A stretch of 64,000 bases of DNA from Costus lasius (GCA_027563935.2 CM050453.2:66882018-66946017), one strand, 5' to 3'. Shown: positions 33,705-46,350, counted from the first letter of the stretch. Notes: generated by a model from the letters alone, not told the origin. Program-made: numbers and translations.

Positions 33705-36324
33705 TCTTCTTCAGGTACACATTTTCTAAAAATGCTATCTGCATATCTTCTAAACACATAAGGCTCATCCCAAAAATAATGTTTCACTTCAGCCAAAAAT
33801 CTTTTTCTTTTTTGGTAGCTCAAATCAGGAGGAAAAATATCAGCTACAAGATAATTCACTATGTCAGCATACCAAGGGGCTTTGAGTTGTTCAATGGCTA
33901 AGAGTTGTTCTTTAGGGAAGGAATCATTGATCTCATCATTCTTTTTAGTATCTACCATTATTCTTGAAAGATGATCTGCAACAAGGTTCTTAGTTCCTTT
34001 CTTATCTTTGGTTTCCAGGTCAAATTCTTGCAGAAGCAAAATCCATCTCAACAACCATGGCTTACTGTCTTTCTTCTGTATAAAATATTTAATTGCAGCA
34101 TGATTAGTATATACTACAACTTTCGAATTTATCAAGTAAGATATGAATTTGTTAAATGCAAAAACTATAGCCAGCAACTCCTTCTCAGTAGTGGTGTAAT
34201 TCCTTTGTGTTTCATCTAAAGTTTTACTGGCATAAGAGATCACATAAGGCTTCTTTTCCTTCCTTTGCCCTAGAACTGCTCTCACTGCATAGTCACTAGC
34301 ATCACACATAAGCTCAAAAGGTAACTCCCAATCAGGTGGTTGCATGATGGGTGTTGATGTCAGGGCTTTCTTTAGTTCCTGAAAAGCAAAGAGACATTTC
34401 TCATCAAAGCAAAATTTGGCATCTTTACAAAGTAAATAAGTCAGGGGTTTAGCAAGTTTAGAGAAGTCCCTAATGAATCTCCTGTAAAACCCTGCATGTC
34501 CCAAAAAACTCCTGATCTCCTTGACAATGGTGGGTGGAGCCAACTTCTCAATTACTTCTATCTTGGCTTTGTCCACTTCAATCCATCTCTCTGAAATAAG
34601 ATGACCGAAAACTATTCCCTGTCTAACCATAAAGTGACACTTTTCCCAATTCAAGACAAGGTTAGTCTCTTCGCATCTCTATAAAACCCGAGATAGATTA
34701 GCCAAACAAACATCAAAAGAGGAACCATATACTGAGAAATCATCCATAAATACATCCATAAAATCTTCAGTAAAATCAGAAAAGATAGCCATCATGCATC
34801 TCTGAAAAGTAGCAGGTGCATTGCACAAACCAAAGGGCATTCTTCTATAAGCAAAAGTACCATATGGACATGTAAAGGTGTTCTTATCCTGATCATCATG
34901 ATGAATGGGAATCTGAAAGAATCCGGAATATCCATCAAGAAAATAAAAGTAAGAGTGTTTAGCAAGCCTCTCAACCATTTGATCAATAAAAGGCAAGGGA
35001 AAATGATCTTTCCTAGTGGTAGTATTTAATTTTCTATAATCAATACACATACGCCAACTAGTGACTGTTCTAACAGGTATCAACTCATTATCCTTATTTT
35101 TCATTACAGTGACACCTCTCTTTTTAGGAACACAATGTACAAGACTTACCCATTTGCTATCAGATATAGGATAGATAATACCTGCATCAAGTAATTTCAA
35201 AACCTCTTTCTTTACAACTTCTTTCATGGAGGGGTTCAGTCTTCTTTGGAAATCTACATGTGGCCTGTGTTCCTCTTCCATCAAGATCCTATGCATACAA
35301 AAAGAAGGATTAATTCCTTTTAGGTCATAAATGGTATACCCAATTACCTTTCTATGAATCCTCAGCTCCTTTAAGAGCAAATCAGTTTCCCTTTCATTTA
35401 GTTGTGCATTAACAATGACAGGGTACGTGAAGTTAGGACCAAGAAATTCATATCTAAGGTTATCAGGTAAAGCTTTCAATTCAACTTTTGGAATTTTTTC
35501 TTTTTCATCGTCCAATGCGGCACAGTCTACAATATCACGAGTTTCATTATAAGAATCATCATCAAAGTCAGAATCATCAACTTCAGCATTTGAATTTTCA
35601 CAAAAATCAGAAGTAGAACAAGAATCAGACAAAAGACCAAAATCATAAACTACATCATCAACACCACGAACACTACAGCAAGAACTAGCATATGCAGGTT
35701 TTTTTAGTGAATTGTTCAAATCAAACTCAATTTTATTATCACCAATATTTAGAGTGAGTTTACCATTCTTTACATCAATAAGTGCTCCAACAGTGGCTAA
35801 GAATGATCTACCAAGGATAATAGGAATTTTCGCATCTTCCTCTATTTGAAGAACCACAAAATCAGTAGGCACAAAATACTTACCAACTTGGATAGGAATA
35901 TCCTCAAGAATACCTATTGGATACTTTACTGAGCTCTCCCATGTAATCTCCTGCAGATAGATAATGGCATTAGGCTCACACTAGCACCCAAATCCCATAA
36001 GGCTCGGTCAAAAGCCATACTGCCAATAAAACAAGGGATAGAAAAACTACCTAGATCCTTCAATTTGGGTGGTGTTTTGTTTTGGATAACAGTACTACAT
36101 TCCTCGGTTAAAGCCACAGTGCCATAGTCCTCTATTTTTCTCTTATTAGACAGTATTTCTTTCAAGAATTTAGCATATGTGGGCATTTGAGATAAAGCTT
36201 CAGTAAATGGAATGTTAATGTAAAGCTTTTTCAAAACATCTAGAAATCTCCCAAATTGTTTGTCTAACTTTTCTTGCATTAACCTTTGAGGAAAGAGTAT
36301 AGGTGGCTTGTAAAGTGGAGGCAA
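33705..36324 (-). pseudogene. Protease, reverse transcriptase and RNase H of F, broken
   Basis: Reading leftward: protease with ALWDLGASVSLMPLS (catalytic Asp in DLGAS) at about 36,000; a frameshift near 35,900; then IIYPISDSKW, CIDYRKLN, FYFLDGYSGFFQIPIH, FGLCNAPATFQ and the catalytic FMDVFMDDFSVYGSS (about 34,745). An amber at 34679-34681 stands where related elements have Gln. The same frame continues into [16 protein letters not shown], RNase H ([31 protein letters not shown]) and the linker to integrase. The order PR-RT-RH-INT identifies Ty3/gypsy, and the MDDFSVYG and DLGAS motifs the Athila lineage. Confidence 0.92.
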
Positions 36325-36504
36325 ATTAGGTATAGGATTATCTCTCTCACATGGCTCATCACCACATGGTTCATCACCTTTTTGAGTTTGTAAACAAGTT
36401 TGGAACTCCTCATGTGAAGAAGATTTTTCTAACTCTAGTTTCCTTTCGTGGTTATCATCAAGCTCTTTTTCATTATTCGCAACTTTTCTTCTAGGTTCTC
36501 CTAA

Positions 36505-37505
36505 TTATTTCCCACTTCTAGTCATGATAGTATTGCAGTATTCATCAGGAATTTGATCTTCTAAAGTTTTATTGCGAATAGCTAAGAATTCCACTTGAGA
36601 GGCAAGTCGACTAATCATTTCCTTCAGATCTTCAATTTCTTTGTTTTGATTTTGCATGAGTAGACTTTGATTTGTCATAAACTTATCAAGAAAGGATTCT
36701 ACACTAAGAGAACTTACCTTTTCAGTTAGGGGTTGGCATTCCTCGCTTTCATCCTTACCATCACAATATAGCAGTTCTTCTTTAGGGTTCCATTGGTTAT
36801 GGTTCAAGGAAATTTCTTCAAATAGGGTGAAAGCTTCTTAAATGGTCTTGCCCATGAGGGATCCTCCTGCAGCAGCATCAACGATTAGACGGGTGTTATA
36901 AAGTAGTCCATAATAAAAGGTATGAATTAAAACCCAATTTTCAAGGCTATGGTGAGGGCACTTCCGTTGTAAATCATTGAATCTCTCCCGTGCCTTGCTG
37001 AATGATTCTCCATCCTTCTGTTTAAAGCTTGTTATTTGATTTCTCAATTGGATGGTTTTAATCGGTGGAAAGTACTTCATCAGGAAAGTATTTGACAGTT
37101 GTTCCCATGTAGTGAAAACACCAGCTGGTCTAGAATGTAGCCAATATCGCGCTCAGTCCCTAAGAGAAAAAGGAAACAATCTTAGTTTTAGTGCATCATA
37201 AGAAACTCCATAAATTTTAATAGTATCACAATATTCAATAAAAAGATGTAAATGCTGATATGGATCTCAATTGGATCTCCTCCAAATTGGTTCTACTGAA
37301 TTATGGTCAAGAAGGCAGGATTGATCTCAAAATTATCAACTTCAATAGTTGGTCTGAAAATGCTGAAGTGTATTTCTCGTGGTTTAGGGGCTGCATAGTC
37401 CCTTAGTAATCTCTGATCTGTCAGTCGATCTAGATTTTCTATGCAAACTAAAGTAGATGGATCAAACAACTCAAATAAGCATAAAAGGATAGAAAGGTAA
37501 AACAT
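36505..37505 (-). pseudogene. gag of F, broken
   Basis: Segments on the minus strand: LLRDYAAPKPREIHFSIF...NPAFLTIIQ (37293-37505), KYFPPIKTIQLRNQITSF...CPHHSLENWVLIHTFYYGLLYNTR with VDAAAGGS (36838-37080), then a coiled-coil region LDKFMTNQSLLMQN...LKEMISRLASQVEFL ending MTRSGK before protease (36505-36807). Several stops and frame changes separate them. The coiled-coil block is closely similar to the one in the H protein. Confidence 0.85.
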
Positions 37506-37563
37506 AAATAAAACCTAGTTTAGTAAAATTCTCAATATCTTCAATATCAACAAGAACTAAGGT

Positions 37564-37580
37564 CCCCGGCAAGAGCGCCA
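37564..37580 (-). other. Primer binding site of F
   Basis: On the minus strand it reads TGGCGCTCTTGCCGGGG, nine bases from the LTR end. It is like the G and H sites but with CTC for CGT in the middle, so the match to the usual tRNA-Asp site is weakened. Confidence 0.75.
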
Positions 37581-37589
37581 AAAACTTAT

Positions 37590-39309
37590 TGTGTCCGCAA
37601 GTGTACGGATACTCGAAGTAATAAAGAAAGTATCGAATCCACAGGGACCTATGTTGCTGAGTACCGAATAATTGATTTTTCACTATCTAGGCAATCGAAA
37701 GAGTGCAAACTAGCAAACTAAGACTAAAACGCTAAAACAGAATTATCAGAGAGAGAAGCTAGGACTAGGGTTTCGTTCACTTTAATTTTTTTGACTAGAC
37801 ATGAATAGAGATTTCATCAGTTTAATTTCATCATGACAAAGATGCAATTTACTTGAATCAAAGGATTATCTCACTTTCGTGCAGACAACCATACAGGGAT
37901 AAATCTTCACTCTCGCGCAAGAGTCATCCCAACGCTAATGATAAGTAAATCATCAAACTGAGAACTCAAGGATCACTTTCGTGCATCCGAGTTCTAAGTC
38001 GATAATCTCTAGTGGAATTTCAAGGATCACTTTCGTGCATCCGAATCTCGACACTAGTTTTACTCAAGGTTCTCTAACGTTCTGATCCTTGCTTTCGCAC
38101 AAGATCTCCACGTTTGAAAGCTTAGACTCAATCCTAGATTTATATTATTATCATGGTAGTTAGCTTACTAGAATCAAACAAACAAGAACTAACCTAAAAA
38201 GGGTTCCTATCATGCAATTCTAGGGTTTCAAATTCTCAAGCAATTACTTTTCAGTCAATAGCGAAAATTCTAAAACATAAATAATAATATAGATCTAAGG
38301 AGAGTCTAAGAACAAAACATCACATGAGTAAAATCATCATGCTAAGATTAAACAAGATGAAATAATAGAAAAGATAGTCATCTAGTCATTAAAACTCAAG
38401 TGAATTACTCCCCCATGTCCCAAAAGAGGTTTAAGGAATCATAGAAGGAAGATTACAATGATTCATGATGAAGAAAATTGAAACAGAGGAAGAGTGAAAA
38501 TTACGGTACGGCCGTAAAGAAGTTTACGGCCGTAATCTGGGCGAACAGCGGCGGCGCTTGATTTGCTGGTGATTTCTCCTCCGTCTGATCTCCGATCACG
38601 TTGAAACTTTAGGTGCTCCTTCTCCCCCTCTATGCGTAGCTTCCTCTCAAATTTCACGACCAGAGATGCACTATACGGTTCCTGGCGGTGAAACCTAGGG
38701 CGGCAGCGTGTGAGGTAATTCCTCTCTCTATGGTGAACGAAAATTAGGGCGTTTGGTGTGCTTGGCTCCGTCTCGTCAATGGCTCGGCTTGAAATCTTTT
38801 GGAATTACGGTACCGTAATGTTCTTTATGGTAGTGCCGTAATGTCAAAATCTTTCGGGTTGAGAATCGACCCGAAATACGGTACCGTAACGTTTCTTACG
38901 GTAGTACCGTAATCTCCATCGATCCTCTGATCAAAAATGCTCCAAAATACGGCACCGTAAAGATGTTTACGGTAGTGCCGTAATCATATGAGATTCTTTG
39001 CCCGGAAAACCTCCAAATTACGGTACCGTAAAGCATATATTGGGGGTGCCATAATTTCCTCTAAAGCTCCAAATCTACTGAAATTTGACTTGTGATCTCC
39101 TTTTGATGTTGGGTATTCAATTATGCACTTGGATTGCTCGAAATTGACTGAAAAACATGCCTTTTTGCCTAAAAATCATTAAAAATAGAAAAGAGTGTAG
39201 ATTCCACAAATATTTATAAAAAGGGCATAAAAATAAGCAAAGTCTATGAATATGACACAAAACCATCAACAAAATGACATAGAAATTACGATAAATTACG
39301 GTGTCATCA
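37590..39309 (-). repeat. 5' LTR of F
   Basis: 1,720 bp, TGTGTCCGCAAG...GTGTCATCA as read on the plus strand. It contains repeated blocks of the form GGATCACTTTCGTGCATCCGA near 37,860-38,100 and the TACGGTACCGTA array at 38,501-39,056. Confidence 0.92.
38501..39056. repeat. TTACGGTACCGTAA palindrome array in the F LTR
   Basis: Inverted-repeat sites include TTACGGCCGTAA (38524-38535), TTACGGTACCGTAA (38805-38818 and 39018-39031), TACGGTACCGTAA (38877-38889) and the perfect 8+1+8 palindrome TTACGGTAGTACCGTAA (38896-38912). A variant lies at 38967-38983. Sites occur in pairs 7-10 bases apart, so either single sites or pairs could fold. The matching array in the other F LTR is at about 28,020-29,260. 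Confidence 0.9.
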
Positions 39310-42300
39310 GGCGTAACCACCCAAACTTTTCCTACCGAACCAGTCAGCCTATACAACCAGGGCAAGCGCCACCACAAGCTCAACCCTCGCAAGGGATCTT
39401 CAGACCACTACAATAAGAAAATTACAGGTAGCCACCAGGGTTCCAATAGAGAAACTACAATCCTCCCTCTCAACAAAGAAACTACAATCCTCCTCCAAAC
39501 TGGCCCAAGACTCTCAACTGAGTAAGCAAATAGAAGGGCTGACTGATATGATAAAATTGATGATGACAAGGATGGACTCCTTGGAGACGCACAACAAGAT
39601 GTTGGAGAGCCAGCTTGCCCAGCAGGCTACCTCATCCTTTAGAGCACCAGGGAAGCTTCCATCATAGCCAGAAGTTAACCCGAGGGAGCATTTCAACATG
39701 ATCTCCACTCGGAGCGGCAAGCAACTAGAAGACCCTAAGATGCCGACCGACGATACAAGGGATGAAGTGATACCGAACCCTTAGGAACAACACACAGATG
39801 CAACTCCAGCTGAACTTGAACAAATAGAGGAAGAGCGACCCTATGTTGGGCCGCCTGCTTATAAGCCGCTGATACCTTTCCTTCAGAGGCTTGTCAAAGC
39901 CAAATTAGACAAGTAGTTCAGTAAGTTTTTGGAAGTATTGAAAAAACTCTATATTAACATTCCCTGTGTTGATGCCCTTTCGTAGATGCCGACCTACGCG
40001 AAGTTCCTGAAGAACATCCCCTCAAATAAAAGGAAGTTGGAAGACCAAGGAACCGTCGCACTTACTGAAGAGTGCAGTGAAATTTTGTAAAACAAGCTTT
40101 CACATAAACTGAAGGATCCTGGCAGCTTTTCCATACTGTGACAAATAGAGGAGATGACCTTCCAAAGAGCACTATGCGATCTAGGAGCGAGCGTCAGCAT
40201 TATGCCGTTATCACTGTGTAAAAAGCTGGATTTGGGTGACTTGAAATCGACTAATATTTCCTTGCAGCTTGCTGATAGATCAGTTCGGAGTCCAGTGGGT
40301 ATTTTAGAGGATTTACCTATTAAAGTAGGAGATTATTTAATCCCTACCGACTTTGTTGTGTTAGAGATTGATGAGGATGATAGACTTCCTATTATCTTAG
40401 GAAGACCATTTCTTGTTACAGCTGTTGCTGTCATCGATGTTAAAAATGGAAAACTATATTTAAACATTAGTGGTGGTGTTATTCAATTTGACCTATATAA
40501 TTCTCTCAAAAAACCTACTCTTGCAAGTACATGTCATAGTGTGGATATAATTGAAAAAATTGTCCAGCAATCCGAGCCTCCCAGGAAAGAGAGCGATCCA
40601 TTGGAGCTCGCCCTTACTGGCGCTGCTGGTGTAGATAGTAATGGGGAGATTGAAAACTATGTTGCCTTACTTGATACAGACCTAGGTTTGAAAGCAGAAC
40701 ACGAAGAAAATCGAGAAGAAGGAGGACAAAAGAAAATTGAGTTCAAAAGTTTGCCCAACAATCTGAGATATGAATTCCTGGGTTAAAATTTTACTTACCC
40801 TGTAATAGTTAGCGTTGAGTTGGATAAGGAGAAAACTGAATTACTTTTGCAAGAACTCTATTTACATAGGAAGGTGATTGGGTGCTCTCTTGATGATATT
40901 TAAGGTATTAACCCATCTATTTGTATGCACAGGATCCTGTTGGAAGAGAATAGTAAGCCCTTAGTGGAATTCCAACACCGACTCAACCCACACTTGAAAG
41001 AGGTAGTGAAGAAGGAGGTACTTAAATTGTTAGATGCAGGCGTGATCTACCCGATCTCAGACAGTTCGTGGGTGAGTCCGGTGCATGTGGTACCCAAAAA
41101 GGGAGGCGTCACAGTGATTAAGACTGATACAGACAAGTTGATAACAACATGCACAATTACAGGACACAGGATGTGCATTGACTATAGGAAGTTGAACTCT
41201 GCAACGAGAAAATACCATTTTCCTCTTCCTTTCATTGATCAGATGCTTTATAGATTAGCTCATAATTATTACTTTTGTTTCTTGGATGGATTTTCAGGTT
41301 TCTACCAAATCCCCATCCACCCAAATGATCAGGAGCGAACTACCTTCACATGCCCGTATGACACATATGCATACAGGAGGATGCCGTTTGGCCTCTGCAA
41401 TGCCCCAGCAACTTTCCAATGAGCAATGATGACTATATTTTATGATTTTAATGAAGATTTTATGGACATATTTATGGATGATTTTTCTGTGTATGGTTCC
41501 TCTTTTCATCATTGTTTATCTAACTTATCTAAGGTTTTGCAGAGATGTGAAGAGGTGAACCTGGTGCTAAATTGGGAGAAGTGCCACTTCATGGTGAAAG
41601 AAGGCATCGTCCTTGGTCACCTAGTCTCAGACCAAGGAATAGAGATGGATAGAGCAAAAGTTGAAGTTATTGAGAATCTCAAGGCGCCTCCATTAGTAAA
41701 AGGGATTAGAAGCTTTCTTGGATATGCTGGCTTCTACCGACGCTTTATTATAGACTTCTTTAAAATAGCTCACCCCTTGACTAATTTGCATGCTAAAGAT
41801 TCCATCTTTTGCTTTGACAAGGATTGCGAGGAAGCCTTCGTGAAGCTCAAGGGGGCATTAACTACTGCCCCAATAATTCAACCTCCAAACTGGTCCCTCC
41901 CTTTTGAATTGATGTGCGATGCCAGTGACCAGGCAGTGGGGGCGGTATTAGGGCAAAGAAAAGACAAGAAGCTTCACTCCATATATTATGCCAGTCGAAT
42001 GCTCGACGATGCCCAAATAAATTATGCTACCATAGAGAAAGGGCTGCTAGCAATAGTTTTCTCTTTTGATAAATTTTGTTCATAGTTAGTTAATTCAAAA
42101 GTAATTGTTTTCACTGACCATGCAGCCATTAAATATTTGGTCAACAAGAAGGACACCAAGCCAAGGCATATTCGATAGATCCTCCTCTTACAAGAATTTG
42201 ATGTGGAAATTAGAGACAAAAAGGGGAGTAAAAATCTTGCAGCCGACCACCTCTCTAGGCTGGAACGAGATGTTGACACAAGGACCGACCATGAGCTGGA

Positions 42301-42440
42301 AATTAATGACACATTCCCCGAAGAACACTTATATGCTTTACTCGCTCAACAAGCGCCGTGCTATGCGGATTTTGTTAATTATATAGTTTATGACATATTT
42401 CCCCCTGATCTTTCCGTTTAGAAGAAGAAGAGGTTCTTGT
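39310..42440 (+). pseudogene. gag C-terminus, protease, reverse transcriptase and RNase H of G
   Basis: After F, G resumes in its Gln/Pro/Asn-rich gag end (RNYNPP, ISTRSGKQLEDPK at 39,700). It then runs in one frame from about 39,700 to 42,440: protease ALCDLGASVSIMPLS (about 40,175) and FVVLEIDEDDRLPIILGRPF; reverse transcriptase IYPISDSSWVSPVHVVPKK, MCIDYRKLNS, FGLCNAPATFQ and FMDIFMDDFSVYGSS (about 41,460); RNase [21 protein letters not shown]. About ten in-frame stops occur, e.g. TAG 39914, TAG 39983, TGA at 41423-41425 and TAG 42419. Several replace Gln or Arg codons. There is a frame change upstream of 39,700. The sequence is cut at 42440 by C1 before any integrase. Confidence 0.9.
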
Positions 42441-43082
42441 TGTTGGTGTATATGCCCTTAGACCCGTTGTTGGTCTTGTTTGTACTACTTGATATTGATA
42501 TTTAAATATATCATTCTGGCATTGTCGTTATTATGCTATGTTTACATCTGCGATTATGTACATGGATAATAATATCCCTAGAAACAGATTGTATCTGTGC
42601 TCAAATAGCGTGTCCCCAGTTGAGTACCTGAGTGGATAAGGGACAGCTCTGGTACATATAAGACTGGTATATGAGCTAGTTAGGCACGGGGTGCTAACGC
42701 ATGCGTATGGGTATATCAGTGGTAGATATACTGGACCGACCTGTAGTGAGGCTCTAACTTGGTGTCATGAGTTAAGCTCACAAGTGACAAGAGATACATT
42801 GATCCTTTGACTTGAGGTCATTGACTCTTCTATATGGTTACAGACATGCTTTGATACAACCTAACACCTCGCCGTAGCAGGGAGGTAATAACAGTTGTCA
42901 TTGGGTATGTCAAGACCCATATGAGAAGATCAATGGAAAGACATAGGATTTGCCCCTTCATGCGGGAAGCTTGATATCCACGGGGCCCCCCTGTGGTTGC
43001 ATGACTGAAAGTGTTTGACCATACCCAGGTGAAAGCCTGATTTAGTCATGACCATGAGATTGGGTGAAAACAAAGTGGTGAC
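42441..43082 (+). repeat. C1: C0-type copia LTR, first part, inserted in pol of G
   Basis: It opens TGTTGGTGTATATGCCC and aligns with the C0 LTR (3333-3679 plus 21777 onward), reading straight through the point where A interrupts C0. The presumed target duplication is CTTGT (42436-42440). It is cut at 43082 by H and resumes at 59738. Whether C1 is a solo LTR or the 5' LTR of a longer element cannot be told here. Confidence 0.88.
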
Positions 43083-44765
43083 TGATGACACCAAAATATA
43101 TAGTATATTTTGTATCATTTTACATATCTTTTCATGCTAAATTGAGGATCTTTTACTTGTTTTTATGCTGAATTCTTCAAATATTACAAAATCTACTTCT
43201 ATTTTAGTTTTTCATGATTTTTAAGTAAAGAGTGTCATATTTTGATGGATTTTGAAGTAGTTGAGCGCACGAATGGATTCAGGACGTCGAAACGAAGCCG
43301 CCCGCCAATTTTCATGCGAATCGGAGCAAGTTTGAAAAATACACCACCGGTGTAATGGATATTACGGTCGTAATTTGCAGAAAATAAGGCAGTGCCATAT
43401 TTTTCTTTATGGTACCATATTTTGAGCAATTTTTGACCAGAAACTTGTCAAGAAAATACGGCAGTACCGTAATTTATTTTACGGTACGGTAATTTTGGCT
43501 CGTCTTCCTGATTTTTCCGCCCCGAATCTTGCGAAGACCATAACTTTTGATCCAGACCTCCAAATTGGCTCGTCTAAAAGAGGGAAAGACACACGAACAA
43601 AAAGCACGAATTTTAATCATGAATTGAGAGGAAAATCGAGGGAGGCATCCTCAGGGCACGGCCTCACGCCGAGAGGCGTAGAGGGCACCTCAGGCCGTGA
43701 TGTTTACACCGATGCTTCGCCTGGAGGAGAGGAGGACGCACCAGAAGTTTCAGAGCGTTTGGAGTCCGATCGAGGGAGAAATCTTCAAAACAGTGGTGAC
43801 ATCACTATTCACACGCGAAATTACGGGTTGTAATTCAATTACAACTCTGTTTTGTAACTTTTCTTTCCTCTCCTTGATTTCTATTCGCACTGAAACAATA
43901 TTTTAATGTAATTCCTTCATCATGGAAGCTTAGACATCTTATGGGACATGGGGTATAATCCCCTTAATTTTTAATGACTAGATGATTATTATTTTCATCA
44001 TGATAAATCTTTGTTATGATAATTCTGCTTTTGTGATGAATTATCTTTAATTCTTCTTAGATTTAACCTATCATGCATGTTTTAGAATTGTGCAAAATAG
44101 ACTGAGAGGTTGATTGTGAAATTTGGAACCCTTAAAAATCATTGAGTTCGGAACTTATCGTAAGAGATTAGGTTAGTTCTTTGAATTCTAATTTTTAGTG
44201 ATTTTATTGCCATGTTGATTTTATGAATCTAGGATTGTGTTATTGTGTCAAACATTGATTGATCTTGCACGAGAGTGAAGATTGGTCTGTTGGAAAACCC
44301 TAAGTGGAACCTGTGTTGAGACTCGGATGCACGAGAGTGATCCTTGAGTTTCCACATGAGATGTTTGACTTAGAATTCAAATGAACGAGAGTGATCCTTG
44401 AGTTCTTTATTCAACGATTTACTTATTTTAAGCATTGGATAGATCTTGCATGAGCGTGAGGATTGGTCCTTTGTATGATTGTCTGCGCGAGAGCGAGACG
44501 ATCCATTTATGAAATAAATTAGGTCTTTATCATAATAAGATTTGACTGACGACCTTTTATTTATATCTAGTCATCGAAATTAAGGTGGATGAAACCCTCG
44601 TCCCAGTTTATCTCTCTGATTTCGTGTTCTTTCTATCATTGACTTTCATCATATTTGATTTACTTAGCTAGTGAGAAAACAATTATTTGGTACTTAACAC
44701 GTAGGTCTCTGTGGTTTGATATTTTTATTACTTCGAAGTATCCGTGCACTTACGGAAACCTATCA
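43083..44765 (+). repeat. 5' LTR of H
   Basis: TGATGACACC...AACCTATCA, 1,683 bp. A palindrome zone at 43,340-43,500 includes ACACCACCGGTGT, ATTACGGTCGTAAT and CAGTACCGTAATTTA/TTACGGTACGG. Repeated CACGAGAGTGATCCTTGAG motifs lie near 44,270-44,500. A 112-codon frame at 43495-43833 recurs in shorter form in the other LTR and is not treated as a gene. Confidence 0.9.
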
Positions 44766-44771
44766 AGTTTT

Positions 44772-44786
44772 TGGCGCCGTTGCCGG
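44772..44786 (+). other. Primer binding site of H (tRNA-Asp type)
   Basis: TGGCGCCGTTGCCGG, six bases after the LTR and identical to that of G over these bases. Confidence 0.85.
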
Positions 44787-45036
44787 AGACCTTAGTTTTG
44801 TTAATATCAAAATAGTTGTTAGTATTGCTAGACTAGGTTTTATTTATTTTAGATTTAACTTTGTTTTTTTTCTTTTTGCAGGTTTTGGATTTTCACAGTT
44901 GTGACAGAACTGAGAATTTCTGAAATTTGTGAATTTACTTATGTTTTAGATTTTCTATTTTTGTTAGATATTCTGAAAAAAAAAAGTTTTATTTGATTGG
45001 TATTGGATTATCTTTCTGTCCTTGATAGATTTGAAG

Positions 45037-46350
45037 ATGTCTTTTAACTACAACTCTTGGGCAACTGAAAGGAGAGAGGAATACATGCCATACAAAGATG
45101 ATTCATCATGCACTATTCAAGATAAGTTAAATCAACTTTTAGACTCTTATAAGCAACCGGCTATAACATCTTATTCTTCTATTTGATGTGATATTTGTGG
45201 ATATTTTGATCATTATTCCTCTGATTGCCAATTTTTAAATCCCAATTTATCATGGAACAAATTTGATCAATTGTATTTTAGATGGGAAAACCAAACTTCT
45301 TTTTATGATAATTGCTCTAATCATGTTTCTGAACCTTATTTTGAGGACACTAAAGAATCTAGGTTAGAATCCATGCTTGAAAAATTCATGTCAAATCAAA
45401 ACCAATTCATAACAAATAGAAGTAAGGAAATTAAAAATCTTAAGGGGATGATTAGTCAACTTGCTTCTCAAGTAGAATCTTTAACTGCTAATTCTAAAAT
45501 TTTGGAAACCCAGAGAGCACAACAAGATTGTTTATTTGAGTTTGAAACTGAAGAACTTGATTTAGAAAATTCCCCTTCTGATTATGATTGTTTTGAGATT
45601 GAGCCTTATGTGAATATTCATGAATCTCACTCTAATTTTGATTATTGTGAAATTGATCCGTCTGCTAATTTATTCGTGGAAAAGGTTGAGAAAATTGAAA
45701 TTGAAAAACCTTCTTTTAATGATAATTCTAATTTTGATGAAAACATAGTTATGGTTAAATCTGATGAGCATGGTGAAGGTTTGAAAATTATAGTCATTGA
45801 TGAACCACACTGTGATTTAGGTGATATTTTTGAAATTAATGATAAATCTCTAGTGGTTAACTCTGATTCTATTGGAAACATTGATAAATCTCATTATGAT
45901 TTTTCATATGATTCTAATTTTGACTCTTCTGATGATGAATTATTTGTGGGGAGGCATGAGGAAATTGATTTTGAAGAGTCTCATCTTGACTTTAATGATG
46001 ATTTTGAAATTGCTAAATTGTTTGATGAAGTGCATGAAGAACTTGTAGATGATTTGAAAATTACAAAAATTGATGAATCTCACTCTGATGTTTTACCCAT
46101 ATCTACTATTGAATCTTGTGATGAATTTGAAAAATTATGCTTTATTGAGGAATCTAATGAAAGACATAAAACTTATTTTGATGATCCAATGCTTATATCT
46201 TTTGATCAAAGTCCTATTGCAATTGAGGACATGAATTTGAAGAAAGGACTTATGATTTTGCTTACTGAAAAACATAGGAAGATCATTGAAAATTTTGATT
46301 TTAATTTCTACATATTAGAGAAAGCCACTTTGATTTCAATGAAATTCTAG
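45037..46350 (+). pseudogene. Gag-like protein of H: zinc knuckle, coiled coil, long acidic tail; one premature TGA
   Basis: The frame runs from ATG 45037 for 437 codons with one TGA at 45184-45186 (codon 50); an internal start would give 359 residues from 45271. Immediately after the TGA lies a perfect CX2CX4HX4C zinc knuckle, CDICGYFDHYSSDC. Then comes LESMLEKFMSNQNQFITN...LKGMISQLASQVESL, a coiled coil matching the gag of F. The last ~250 residues are strongly acidic and carry loose repeats of the form D/E-E/K-x-H-x-D/N-F/L (HESHSNF, DEPHCDL, DKSHYDF, EESHLDF, DESHSDV). The capsid-type domain of Athila gag and the TRSGK-protease region are absent. It could bind nucleic acid and join particles made by an intact relative; that is inference. 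Without the TGA it would be intact. Confidence 0.7.

Larger units (their letters stand above)
27490..39309 (-). mobile_element. Athila-type element F (minus strand), nested in G
   Basis: Read leftward: LTR (39309-37590), primer site, gag, protease, reverse transcriptase, RNase H, [solo LTR S], integrase, 3' region, LTR (29520-27490). The outer end of the 3' LTR has lost 384 bases, judged against the other LTR, together with neighbouring G sequence, so no target duplication remains. Without the TRIM and solo LTR it is about 9.6 kb. All coding regions are broken. Confidence 0.9.

Noticed and set aside
43495..43833. 112-codon frame in the H LTR with a shorter counterpart at 58637-58864
   Set aside because: The two copies are the two LTRs of one element, so conservation is not independent; no domain.
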